From positions 3,038,001-3,102,000 of the forward strand of contig OZ242030.1 of the NCBI GenBank assembly GCA_965205055.1: a stretch of 64,000 bases of DNA, read 5' to 3'. Positions 35,194 through 43,689 of this stretch are shown here, piece by piece (within the stretch, counting starts at the first letter, position 1; each line of letters starts with the position of its first letter). The stretch comes from CBDBBY01 sp965205055. Its GTDB lineage: Bacteria; Pseudomonadota; Alphaproteobacteria; Rhodobacterales; Rhodobacteraceae. Under the pieces are notes generated by a model. That model did no database searches, was not told the DNA's origin, and saw nothing but the letters and a program-made list of their open reading frames with translations. The translations under genes were made by a program, and so were the position numbers.

Positions 35194-36159
35194 TCAGGGC
35201 AAATCCAAGTCCGCTCTTATGATTCTGCCGCCAATCGAAAACAGGAGAACTGAAGAGAGCGGCACCTTGTAGGCCCTCACGCCGTAGAGACCCGATAACG
35301 ATGCGGACCACGCAGGCGACAAAAGCGCATGCTTTGATCGAATGTAGATGTCTTCGCCAACAAGCCATGCGGAGGCATCGACCCCGCGTACCGGAACGTC
35401 GACCGCCGGCACGGCCGGTCCCAATCCGCCGACAATATCCCGAAGGTTGGGGTCGGATGGAAATGACGGCTTTTCAAGCGCAGCTTCATAGTCCGATGCG
35501 GCTTCCGGCCCTGGCTTCGCGACTTGGATGTTCGTACGATAATGCGCTTGGTCCCGACCAACTTTGATGCGAAGCACGACCGGAGAAGGCTCATCGGCAA
35601 GCGCGACGACCAGATTGGTCCATCCGAAACGCGAGAGAGCCGAAACAGTCAGCGTATTTGAGCCTTCGCCCAGTTGAATGACCTCAAACCGTTCGCCGTC
35701 GCCAAGCACATATTGGCGGACGGGCCATGGACTGCCTGTCGAGTCATAGAATCCGACCGCCGTCGCGATGCCCGGAGCAACATGAATTCGCGGCGGCGCG
35801 GAGGACGGGTCGAATGCGATCATCTCCGCGCCGCTGATCGGAGCCGGTTCCGGTGTCTCGGCGCTCGCACGCTCGTTTTCCTCCAGAATTCCGAGGTAGC
35901 GCCGAACCATCTCGGGCGTCATCGGGAATACTTGTTCGATAGCGCTGTTGAACCCTTCTTCGGCAAGCGAGAGCCCGGGGTTGCTCTCGCCATCCTTTGC
36001 TTCGGATGCGCCAAAATGATCCGGGGAGCGTTCCATCGAATCCAATCCAAGGGGATCGACTTCCGGCGCAAGCTCCTGCGCGGATCCAGCCGCAGCAAGA
36101 AGCGAGACGAATGCTGCCCCGAAAGCTGAAGCACGGAACCTTGTTAGGACCCGGATCAC
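35194..36159 (-). CDS. DotH/IcmK/TraN core-complex protein
   Basis: 321 aa from a GTG that overlaps the dotI stop (GTGA), which gives a Sec signal peptide (VIRVLTRFRASAFGAAFVSL LAAAGSAQ). After a variable region come VFPMTPEMVRRYLGILEENE, the typical DotH phrase, and then RIHVAPGIATAVGFYDSTGS PWPVRQYVLG and NTLTVSALSRFGWTNLVVAL, the conserved beta-domain of IcmK/TraN. DotH is a periplasmic/outer-membrane component that forms the OM ring with DotC and DotD. Length is slightly below the usual 340-360 aa. Translational coupling to dotI is evident. Confidence 0.9.
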   Translation of the reverse strand: MIRVLTRFRASAFGAAFVSLLAAAGSAQELAPEVDPLGLDSMERSPDHFGASEAKDGESNPGLSLAEEGFNSAIEQVFPMTPEMVRRYLGILEENERASAETPEPAPISGAEMIAFDPSSAPPRIHVAPGIATAVGFYDSTGSPWPVRQYVLGDGERFEVIQLGEGSNTLTVSALSRFGWTNLVVALADEPSPVVLRIKVGRDQAHYRTNIQVAKPGPEAASDYEAALEKPSFPSDPNLRDIVGGLGPAVPAVDVPVRGVDASAWLVGEDIYIRSKHALLSPAWSASLSGLYGVRAYKVPLSSVLLFSIGGRIIRADLDLP

Positions 36160-36812
36160 TGAATTTCCGTGGCCTTGCCGGGCCGCACGACTATGCGCGT
36201 GACACCGACGGCCTCCGGCGACTCCCATGTCGGAAGCCGCGCCACATCGATTTCGGCAAGCAGTTCATCGCGGCTGATCTCGCTTGCCGATTCATAGGTG
36301 ATGTTCAGCGGAATCTGGATCGTCCAACTGTAGCGTTTCCGCTCGTCGACCGAAGAACGAACTATCGCCGCCCCGTTCGCCACGACGGTGGAGACAAGGC
36401 GGCGCTCCTTGATGTAATTGAGCATTCCCGAAAGCTCCAAAGCATCAAGAAACGCATTCCATCCTGCTGGGCGTTCGAAATAGGCCGCCGCGTCAGCGAG
36501 GTCGTTGCGCCAGTTCGCGAAATCTATCGTCAGCGACCGCGTGACGGCTTCGACCGCGAAATTCGTCACCTGCCCGTCCGTCAGGTAAGGGCTGGAGACG
36601 GGAACGAGCGGAAGTATCCCTCCATCCTCGGTCGCCGCGAAATACCTTGGCTCCGGCTTCGTGGCCAAGGCGGCCACGGATGCAAAGACTGCGACGCCGG
36701 CCACAACCGTCATGGCGATCAATGCCGCCGACATGCGGCCGTGGCTGTGCATCCATGTTTCGTAGCGAAGTCGAGCAGCTTCCGATTCGCCATATCGTCT
36801 TCGCGCCGTCAT
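36156..36812 (-). CDS. DotI/IcmL/TraM inner-membrane protein
   Basis: 218 aa with one N-terminal span (ALIAMTVVAGVAVFASVAAL) and a periplasmic NTF2/VirB8-like domain: RYFAATEDGGILPLVPVSSP, YLTDGQVTNFAVEAVTRSLT, IDFANWRNDLADAAAYFERP and GWNAFLDALELSGMLNYIKE. The combination of L(T)DGQVTNFAVEAV and FANWRxDL is characteristic of IcmL/TraM. It is the first gene of the five-gene IVB block, with dotH overlapping its stop by 4 nt. The 210 bp upstream (36813-37024) should contain the operon promoter, but no clear boxes are seen. Confidence 0.93.
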   Translation of the reverse strand: MTARRRYGESEAARLRYETWMHSHGRMSAALIAMTVVAGVAVFASVAALATKPEPRYFAATEDGGILPLVPVSSPYLTDGQVTNFAVEAVTRSLTIDFANWRNDLADAAAYFERPAGWNAFLDALELSGMLNYIKERRLVSTVVANGAAIVRSSVDERKRYSWTIQIPLNITYESASEISRDELLAEIDVARLPTWESPEAVGVTRIVVRPGKATEIQ

Positions 36813-37024
36813 GCGGCTGCTCCCGGAATGTTCTGTGTCACTGGCATTTGAACACCGGCGGACCGCTCCGTCAGTTCAAACGCCCCATCCGTTTAACTTG
36901 GAAGGATGAAACTCCGTCCCGCTAAAGCGGATTCCAGTCCAGCGTCTGGAAGTTATTTGTGGAAATTCGCCGCATCATCTTCATGATGTCGTGCCCGGTA
37001 ATTCTTAGATTACTTGATGGAACA

Positions 37025-37252
37025 CTGACTTCGGTTGTCAGGGAACCGAGGTGTCGAGGCATCCGCCAACCCTTGCAGAAGACTGGAGCGCGTAGCGCGA
37101 CAGGCCGAGGCGAGGGTTTGGGTGTCTTTCGAAGTCGGCGATCATCGGCGAGCTCTCCGCTCGCTTCGCACGGAGGGGCGGCTGATCGTGAAACCAAAGG
37201 GCTTGCCAAGACCAATTCCTCGTCAAAGCTTTTTGCCGAACTTTTGAAACAT
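37025..37252. repeat. IS256-derived non-coding element (both end blocks, no transposase)
   Basis: The left part (CTTCGGTTGTCAGGGAACCG to ATCCGCCAACCC) is the inverted form of the block in the left end of IS256 copy 2. The right part (GATCGTGAAACCAAAGGGCT to CTTTTGAAACATGCTCC) matches the IS256 right end. Between them lie about 110 bp of the dispersed-repeat core also found at 1970-2080. It looks like an internally deleted, transposase-free derivative. Confidence 0.65.
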
Positions 37253-37258
37253 GCTCCA

Positions 37259-37582
37259 CCGTCAGCAAGATCATGGCGGTCCATGAGCGGAAGGGTAAGG
37301 AGGACAGGTCCGTTCGCACTTCATTGAGCACCGATATTCCGCCAGAGCGGCTGCTGGAGCCACCCGCAACCATTGGAGGACCAAGACCTTCTCCATTGGG
37401 TTCTGGGCGCCCTCATTGACAAGAACCGAATGCAGAACCGACCCTTGAACAAACCGGAAGTGCCTCGTCGCCATCCAGCGCATCACACTGGACATCGCGC
37501 GGTTCAAGAACGAATGGATATCGCCGCCATCAGCGATCAATATCTCATTAACACTCTGTTCAATGGGTTCAGTAAATTTTAA
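37259..37582 (+). pseudogene. Decayed ISAs1-family transposase C-terminal fragment
   Basis: Pieces in different frames read ATRNHWRT, LLHWVLGALIDKNRMQNRPL and MDIAAISDQYLINTLFNGFS, paralleling the fragment at 19217-19430. Frameshifts and stops separate them. It directly follows an IS256-type end, as the other fragment does. Confidence 0.65.
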
Positions 37583-37690
37583 TAACGAAAGCGCTGCCGG
37601 ACGTTAACACTTCATTGACAACCAAGGGCAGGCACTATAGCAAACTATGAGCTTAAGCTGAGTCTGAAGTATATATCGCGGAAGGGTGCA

Positions 37691-38089
37691 ATGCGAACAG
37701 ATTTTCTAGCTTGGCTGATCACCGCAATAGCCGTGACAACCCCGACTTACGCTCAAGATATCCAAGCTGCGTATCCGAATCCCGATATCACGATGGTTCG
37801 GGATATTGGGGCTGCAACTCCTAATCTGCAATCTTTAATGCTAAATCGACTACAAGAAAGCAACTCGTATTCGCTTTATGGTGACCCTGCGCGCGAGTTT
37901 TGGAATAATCTTCAACAAAGTTCTCTACCTGAGTATGAAAATAAATTTTATGGAAGAAAGATCAAAATTGAAGTGAAGGACAAAGATAATAACGTTTTAT
38001 ATTTTTGTACAACTTCAGATTCTACTTTGTTCTGGCAATTGGTGTTGATATCTCCAGAGGGTGAAAGCGTCGAGTGCAAAAAAATATAA
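37691..38089 (+). CDS. Secreted hypothetical protein (132 aa)
   Basis: An N-terminal Sec signal is clear (MRTDFLAWLITAIAVTTPTY AQ|DIQ). The mature 110 residues (AYPNPDITMVRDIGAATPNL ... FYGRKIKIEVKDKDNNVLYF) match no family I recognise; two cysteines (YFCTTS, VECKKI) could form a disulfide. Codon use is AT-rich against GC-rich surroundings, suggesting acquisition. It lies 18 bp upstream of a membrane protein gene, so the two may be an operon. Confidence 0.6.
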   Translation: MRTDFLAWLITAIAVTTPTYAQDIQAAYPNPDITMVRDIGAATPNLQSLMLNRLQESNSYSLYGDPAREFWNNLQQSSLPEYENKFYGRKIKIEVKDKDNNVLYFCTTSDSTLFWQLVLISPEGESVECKKI

Positions 38090-38107
38090 TTACGGAAATT
38101 ATTCGCA

Positions 38108-38678
38108 GTGACCCAGGCTCCATTGATAATAATAGTTATAGCTAGCGGCTATACTTTCTTGTTTATATATAATTTTACCAAATTTGATTTTTTCAAAGAT
38201 TCAAGATACCATCTCTTTTTCAAGGCATCATTGATTGGTTTTCCGCTTTGGGGATTAGCGGATGTTTCGATAACTTTTTTAGTAAACCCATACATACCCA
38301 TAGAAATACCCAGAAATGGGTTAGTCAGACCGAGTTTAGGAGTGCTTTATGGGATAGTGATTTCAAGTGCACTAAACTTTCTTGGTCGAAAGCGTAATTG
38401 GGAAAAAGAAGTGGCGGTGGGCAGAAGGAATTCACTGCATCTGGAAATTATAGACGCAATTAGCGGAAATCAACATGCGGATAAAATTCAATTTTTTGAA
38501 TTTGTGATGAAAAGTGGAAAAATATATCGGATTCCCAGAACCATTCAAGTTACGGGACGAATATGTAAATGTAATCCTCTCGGATGCTAAGGGGGCGGAG
38601 TATTCGGATTATAAGATTTGCCTCAGAGCAGAGGAAATCGAAGCCGTAAGATTATATCGGATAAAGTGTACCTCATGA
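38108..38678 (+). pseudogene. Membrane protein gene with a C-terminal frameshift
   Basis: A GTG start gives three hydrophobic stretches (PLIIIVIASGYTFLFIYNF, ASLIGFPLWGLADVSITFLV and LGVLYGIVISSALNFLG) followed by a soluble domain. The frame stops at 38590, but from about 38540 the next frame continues smoothly as EPFKLRDEYVNVILSDAKGA then EYSDYKICLRAEEIEAVRLY to a TGA at 38678. A single-base frameshift (a real mutation or a sequencing error) near ATTCCCAGAACC therefore splits one gene of about 190 codons. Function unknown. AT-rich, like the preceding secreted protein gene. Confidence 0.6.
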
Positions 38679-38821
38679 TTCTTTGTTGAGTGACTATTGC
38701 AACTCTAGAAACACTTAGGCCAAAAAACACGAGAGCATGGGATGGGCGAAGACGCATCGCAGCCAGTCGGTCGGCTCTTGAACCACGGGGTGATTGCCTG
38801 CGGCCAAGTTTCTGCGGCGCA

Positions 38822-38980
38822 TGCATCCCATTTTCTATGATGAGAGGGCCGAAGTGCAGTTGGTCAAAAGCGGGATCAACGCTCTGTTCGCCGTCAAATG
38901 CTGCGTGGAACACAATCGTTGGACCGAATTCCTTGATTGCAGAGTATGTCGCGATGCCGTCTGCCCAAATATGGAACGCT
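38822..38980. repeat. 160-bp inverted-repeat-ended element, copy C
   Basis: It starts TGCATCCCATTTTCTATG. The right end (CCCAAATATGGAACGC) is eroded. The core AACACAATCGTTGGACCGAA is conserved. It is preceded by the half-unit repeat (GATGGGCGAAGACGCATCGC) also found at 34583. Confidence 0.7.
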
Positions 38981-39024
38981 CCTTGTTTCTGAGCTTCGTT
39001 CTCATCGTCGAAAATATATATGAA

Positions 39025-39254
39025 TGGCTTATTGCTTTGGGTCCGCAGCCACAAAAATGTTGATTCCCGCCGGAGCAGGGCTTTCAGCTCGAAAATTTCG
39101 GTTGGAATTGATCGGAGTTCGACCGTTTCGCCCGGCTTTCGGCGTGAATTAGAAGTCCGTCGCCCCGCATCAAGGCGCAATTGCATCAATAGGTGAACTC
39201 AGACAGCACCGAACGCGCAAAATGTAGACTCTGCGGATACAAGTAAACAAGTTA
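39025..39254. repeat. 230-bp MITE, copy 1 (inverted relative to copy 2)
   Basis: TGGCTTATTGCTTTGGGTCC at the left and GGATACAAGTAAACAAGTTA at the right. Read in reverse complement it aligns over its whole length with 43808-44038 (shared GTCAAGGCGCA-type core, AATTGATCGGAGT, GGTGAACTCAGACAGC). No coding potential. The two copies bracket the metallo-beta-lactamase and SLOG/HEPN genes. Confidence 0.8.
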
Positions 39255-39260
39255 TAATAT

Positions 39261-39280
39261 GATTTAGCGTAGATAGGCCC
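39261..39280. mobile_element. Solo IS5-family (IS427-like) right end
   Basis: GATTTAGCGTAGATAGGCCC followed by TAA matches the right terminus of the complete IS at 21241-22114 and of the element at 50735-51585. No transposase sequence is attached. Confidence 0.6.
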
Positions 39281-39361
39281 TAATTCATTGGTTGATTCAC
39301 TCTAAATTTATTTTTTTCAATTAGGTTTTGTCTGACTGACATACTCGACATCTGTCGAGGG

Positions 39362-39622
39362 TTGAACTGCACCGGGTTTTCCGGAGAGCAATCGGCTGAA
39401 CAAACTAGCCGGAAACTCAAAGGAAGGGATCCATGCCGGAGAGAAGGCTTAGCCCGATGCACCCGGCCGACCTCCGCGTACGTGGAGGCCGGCTGTTCAA
39501 GGAAAATCGTCCCGACTGCTCCAGCGACAGCGCGGCCTATGCGTCAATCGCCGGGAAGCTCGGATTGCTCCCGCTTCACGCTTCGCGAGTGGCGCATTCA
39601 GGCGGAGCGCGACGCTTGAGAG
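39362..39622 (+). pseudogene. IS3-family orfA fragment
   Basis: In one frame ENRPDCSSDSAAYASIAGKL, in the next FTLREWRIQAERDA. Together they form the N-terminal helix-turn-helix region of IS3-family OrfA (SDSAAYxSIAxKLG...TLRxWxRQAERDAG) with a frameshift between. No orfB is present. Confidence 0.7.
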
Positions 39623-39666
39623 CGGCCGGGCCGCAGCCAGTAGGAATTTCGCGGCAAACGAAACGT

Positions 39667-39782
39667 TAGAGCATTTTTCACTTAGCTGGAACCACGGCAC
39701 CCATCGCGCATTCTGCTAAAACCCGACGGACATCGGAGAATTCCCAGATTGAGCTGGTTCAACCTAAGTGAAAAACGCTCTA
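39667..39782. repeat. 116-bp MITE, copy 2
   Basis: TAGAGCATTTTTCACTTAGC at the left and CTAAGTGAAAAACGCTCTA at the right, around a core (CCGACGGACATCGGAGAATT) shared with copy 1 at 22115-22230. Length identical. Confidence 0.85.
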
Positions 39783-39941
39783 GCAGACGCCAATCCGAAA
39801 CCTGAATAGAGATGCCTCGCAAACGCGGCCTATTTCAGGAACAAACTCATGCGAATCAACTGGCCGCCCGCCGGAAAACCCGCCGAGCGACCGTTTCAAT
39901 TGACAAGGTTGCTTTCGACTGCGGTTGCAATCCGCCAGTCA

Positions 39942-40829
39942 TCAGCCGCCGTGCAAAATCGACAAAGCCATTCGCTTGACATACGCGGGGAATCCCTGCT
40001 CGTAATTTTGCCAATCGCTGTACTCTTCGTACTTTATTCGATTGGGCATGTTGAACATCGCCATCCACAGCTGACTGGGTCCCTCCTTCTGCGCCGACTG
40101 CAATTCCGCAAGGATGTCGTCGTAAAGCCGGTCGAACAGCACGCGGTTTTCCTTCAGAGCTTCCAAGCTGTTTCCGGGAGAATGGCCGTTGATCGCGTAT
40201 GTCGGATTCCAGCTCAGCATTTCGTGGAAAATCAGTCGCGTTCCGACGTAATTCTTATCCTCGACGAATTCCGCTGTCGTGAAGGCACGGGGCTCGTACA
40301 TGTCTGCCGAGAACACGACGCCATCGGACGGAACATGTGCAACGGTCGTGGCAATCCCGTCGCCGGGAGCAACGTGGACCAGATCGACGGAAACGCCTCC
40401 GAGATCCAATGTAAGGCTGTCGTCGTAAGTCATGTCGATATCGGGAACCGGGAGGAGCGGCGATATATCCATGACTTCATGGCAAGCCGCATGGCAGATG
40501 ACCTGCGCGTCAGTAAAGCTGTCGGCTCCTCCCGCATGATCGTAATGCTCATGGCTGAGGACTACATATTTGATCGGCGCGGCTGTGATTTCTTCTATCG
40601 CGGCGCGAAGCATCGAACCGCGAGGGTCGAACGCCGGGTCGATCACGAGTACGGCGTCCTCGCCGATTACGACCATGCTCGAGTAACCGAAGCTGAAATA
40701 GTGGTAAACCGAGTCGGACACCTTGTCCATTGTAGGCTCCGGCATCTGCCCCTCTTGCGCAGACGCGATTCCGCCGATTGTCATCAACAGTCCGGCCACC
40801 AGCCCCGCACTCGTTTTGTACTTTGACAT
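39942..40829 (-). CDS. Exported metallo-beta-lactamase-fold hydrolase
   Basis: 295 aa with AAGGAGAATACCC before the ATG and a Sec signal (MSKYKTSAGLVAGLLMTIGG IASAQ). Zinc-binding motif SHEHYDHAGG (His93, His95, Asp97, His98), a later His in TTVAHVPSDGVVFSADMYEP with Asp, and NGHSPG near residue 210 complete a binuclear MBL site. This resembles the SoxH/quinoprotein-associated or class B-like periplasmic hydrolases rather than a proven beta-lactamase; the substrate is unknown. The gene stands alone, divergent from the SLOG gene. Confidence 0.88.
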   Translation of the reverse strand: MSKYKTSAGLVAGLLMTIGGIASAQEGQMPEPTMDKVSDSVYHYFSFGYSSMVVIGEDAVLVIDPAFDPRGSMLRAAIEEITAAPIKYVVLSHEHYDHAGGADSFTDAQVICHAACHEVMDISPLLPVPDIDMTYDDSLTLDLGGVSVDLVHVAPGDGIATTVAHVPSDGVVFSADMYEPRAFTTAEFVEDKNYVGTRLIFHEMLSWNPTYAINGHSPGNSLEALKENRVLFDRLYDDILAELQSAQKEGPSQLWMAMFNMPNRIKYEEYSDWQNYEQGFPAYVKRMALSILHGG

Positions 40830-41055
40830 GGGTATTCTCCTTCAAGACAATTCTTTGCAATATAGGTTGTTTCGCCTTGCATTTGAATTGGACCGTTATG
40901 AAATTCACTTGAATTTTGCAAGGCGATGATATCGCAATGCGATATCGATTTGATGAATTCAGGTCTCATATGGGCGTTGACGAGGCGCGACTGTTCGTGG
41001 AAGTTAAACAAGTTGCAATTGTCTTGACCCTAACGGAATGGCTGGAGGAATGCTG

Positions 41056-41895
41056 ATGACACCATCCGATAAGAAGATATCGGGGGCCGTTGGGGTATCG
41101 GTATCGGAGAGCCCCGACTTGGGAATGCTCGGATTGAGCGATGGGCATTTGCGCGATGCAATGGCCGAGATTGCGCTGCATGTACTCGCGTCAGGAAGAA
41201 GTTTAGCCTACGATGGTAACCTACGGCAACATGGATTTGCCGAGCTTTTGTTCGAACTGTTGGTACGCTACAAGGATCACCCGCGACATCGCAGCAAGAT
41301 TGCTGTTACCTACTATTTGGCTTGGCCGGTACATATTCGGATGACGTCGAACGAACTCGTGGCGTTTTCTGCTGAACATGAGGTGGTTGCGCGCTTAGTT
41401 TTCCTTAAACAGAACGGCGCGCGCCTCGCCCGGGAGGAACGCCTAGAGCTTAAAGCGCGTGAGCCAGACGACGATGAGTGGGCGGAAGGACTGACGGCAA
41501 TGCGGACCGTCATGCGCGGTGAAATTTTGGCACGCATAGTCCTCGGCGGCCGCGTCGAGGGCTACAAAGGGGCAATGCCTGGAATCGCCGAGGAAACGTA
41601 TCTTTCCATCCAAGCCGGTCAGCCGATCTATCTGCTCGGTGGATTTGGCGGGTGCGCTCGCGATATTGCTGAGACTATTGGGCTCGTGGACCGTTGGGCC
41701 GGCTCTCGCGATGATTGGACCGGTCGGCGACACTTTCGCAACTGCTCTCCGGACGATTGCCACAATGGCCTAACTTTGGACGAAAACCTGGTTCTCGCCC
41801 GGACACAATATATCCCGCAAGCATTAACCTTGGTATCACGAGGTCTCCGCCGGATTTACGGTAGTGAACTTTGCGAGGCACGAAGTATTCATTAG
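41056..41895 (+). CDS. SLOG-superfamily nucleotide-sensor-like protein
   Basis: 279 aa. The start ATG at 41056 lies 6 nt after GGAGGA; an earlier in-frame ATG is too close to that RBS. The N-terminal phrase GAVGVSVSESPDLGMLGLSD, then HLRDAMAEIALHVLASGRSL, then AYDGNLRQHGFAELLFELLV, and the C-terminal YLLGGFGGCARDIAETIGLV are the glycine-rich nucleotide-binding loops of the SLOG (SMF/DprA-LOG) Rossmann-like fold. By published comparative genomics these domains sense or make nucleotide ligands in conflict systems. It is 37 bp upstream of a large protein with a HEPN-type motif on the same strand. A decayed second copy follows at 43690-44312. No catalytic activity is proven here. Confidence 0.75.
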   Translation: MTPSDKKISGAVGVSVSESPDLGMLGLSDGHLRDAMAEIALHVLASGRSLAYDGNLRQHGFAELLFELLVRYKDHPRHRSKIAVTYYLAWPVHIRMTSNELVAFSAEHEVVARLVFLKQNGARLAREERLELKAREPDDDEWAEGLTAMRTVMRGEILARIVLGGRVEGYKGAMPGIAEETYLSIQAGQPIYLLGGFGGCARDIAETIGLVDRWAGSRDDWTGRRHFRNCSPDDCHNGLTLDENLVLARTQYIPQALTLVSRGLRRIYGSELCEARSIH

Positions 41896-41932
41896 TTATC
41901 ACCACAGATGAGTACAAGAGAGTTAAAATTAC

Positions 41933-43639
41933 ATGCCGTCAAAGAAAATACGTTCCGCCTTAATTGAATTGTCGCGCTTACCAGATACTGATCGCGCTCT
42001 TTGGCTGGAGGGCGCGATCACAAGCGTTGAGTTTCTCAAAAAGAACTATCTTAAAGACGATGAAATTTTGCTTTGCGGTTATGGACGGCACTTTTTGGCG
42101 CATTCGGTATTGGTCCGCAACGCCGCGGTTGATCCACCTGATCATAACAGCTTGTCCAAATCTCGTATAATGCCGGACGATTCGTGGTGCATTCAACATT
42201 CCTACAGTGATAAAGAAGGACGTCGCGTTTACATCCAACCGCCCCTGAGTAACACTGGATGCAGATCACTTGTTGACGGAGAGAAGCTCGTATTTCTGCG
42301 CGATTTCGAAGGAATAAAATCATTTGAACCACAGTTCGAGATCAACCAAAAACTGGTCCATTCGCTAAACCTACATTTTGTCGATGAAAGGCAAGCCTAC
42401 TGTCGATTAGACAACCGAGGAGATATCGAAGACGTGATAAAAATCTTCGTAGAACAATGGTCCAATCCTGAAAAACGCATCAGGGCAGCCTCAATTAAGA
42501 GACGTGATCTAGCCACCTATATGACCCTGACTGAGATGTCTTTGATTGTAAGGTTTGAATTCATGCGATTCATACCAGGTAAATCCCCATCATGGGATTA
42601 TGCTGAAAGAAAAACCTACGAAGATCGTGATATGTTTTATAAATGTGTAGTCGCTCCTGATTTAGCCAGCAATGCCCATGGCCACATCATACTCCGCACA
42701 AGTTTGACTTCCGACGACCTAGCTGAACAATGGAGGGCCGAGAAAGATGTATCTAACCGGAAATACGCAATTTTCAAAATATTTGATTGGAAAAACAATA
42801 GACAAGTGGAGACGTCCTGTAGTCCGCAGCATATTACGAATTATCTTGCTAAATCTAATCTTCCTTGGGAGATATCGCCTGCCTTCTTCCGCCCAGAGGT
42901 TCTTCATCGCTTCAAAGCGGACCTAAAGAAATACACAATCGATGATCGTAGAATCGGCTGTCGAAATGCTTGGTTCTTAAAGACCTATGACATCAATGAA
43001 GCTGGCCAAGTTCACACCTATATCGGTTACTTGGCGAACTTGCCCTACGAAGAACAGCTCTACTGGCAGTCTTTCAATGAATGGCCGAAAGATGGCATAT
43101 CGAAACGCGCGCTTCAGACAGACATCCTCGGACAGTTTCCTGATGAAGTCGATCCACTTGTGGGATTGAAGATGAAAATCAAAAGCCTCGACAGCTTTCC
43201 GCCTTCTTGGTGGAAGCCTCGAGGAGAAGAGATCATTGACAAGGTACTCGACCCTGCAACTGACTCCGTGGAAGAATGGGGGAACGAGGTTCTTGCGTTT
43301 GATCACTTGATTGTCGAGGGGTTTCTTGTCAAACCTCTCAAAGCGATAATCGAAGCCAATGGCGGCAAATACGAAAAGGATTGGCGTTCGCTCAAACTGC
43401 TGGAATTGGGCTTGTCAAAGACAGGGTGTACGGACGAGCAAGCCAAGAAAATAGTTGAACCGATCAGAGAGCTTCACGGTCTGAGAAATGCGATGGCTCA
43501 CAGCGACCCGACAAGCAAGGACAACGCTGTCGCATTAGCAAGAAAACGACATCATACCCTACGCAATCATTTCAAGTACCTCACGATCAGAATTCGTGAT
43601 TCGATGAATCAGATTATCGCGACACTTCCCAAATCATAA
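41933..43639 (+). CDS. Large HEPN-motif protein paired with the SLOG gene
   Basis: 568 aa, AT-rich, start ATG 37 bp after the SLOG stop. The first 450 residues have no domain I recognise (MPSKKIRSALIELSRLPDTD ... YEEQLYWQSFNEWPKDGISK). The C-terminal 130 residues are helical and contain LHGLRNAMAHSDPTS. Arg518-Asn-Ala-Met-Ala-His523 fits the Rx4H motif of HEPN domains, which form dimeric RNase sites in many toxin and abortive-infection proteins. With the SLOG sensor this suggests a ligand-controlled RNA-cutting effector, by inference. The first 35 codons recur, decayed, at 45165-45280, which shows the two genes were duplicated as a unit. Confidence 0.7.
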   Translation: MPSKKIRSALIELSRLPDTDRALWLEGAITSVEFLKKNYLKDDEILLCGYGRHFLAHSVLVRNAAVDPPDHNSLSKSRIMPDDSWCIQHSYSDKEGRRVYIQPPLSNTGCRSLVDGEKLVFLRDFEGIKSFEPQFEINQKLVHSLNLHFVDERQAYCRLDNRGDIEDVIKIFVEQWSNPEKRIRAASIKRRDLATYMTLTEMSLIVRFEFMRFIPGKSPSWDYAERKTYEDRDMFYKCVVAPDLASNAHGHIILRTSLTSDDLAEQWRAEKDVSNRKYAIFKIFDWKNNRQVETSCSPQHITNYLAKSNLPWEISPAFFRPEVLHRFKADLKKYTIDDRRIGCRNAWFLKTYDINEAGQVHTYIGYLANLPYEEQLYWQSFNEWPKDGISKRALQTDILGQFPDEVDPLVGLKMKIKSLDSFPPSWWKPRGEEIIDKVLDPATDSVEEWGNEVLAFDHLIVEGFLVKPLKAIIEANGGKYEKDWRSLKLLELGLSKTGCTDEQAKKIVEPIRELHGLRNAMAHSDPTSKDNAVALARKRHHTLRNHFKYLTIRIRDSMNQIIATLPKS

Positions 43640-43689
43640 TATTTGCACCGGCCCAAATCACCTCGACCGCACCATCTTTGCTTGTAGTT

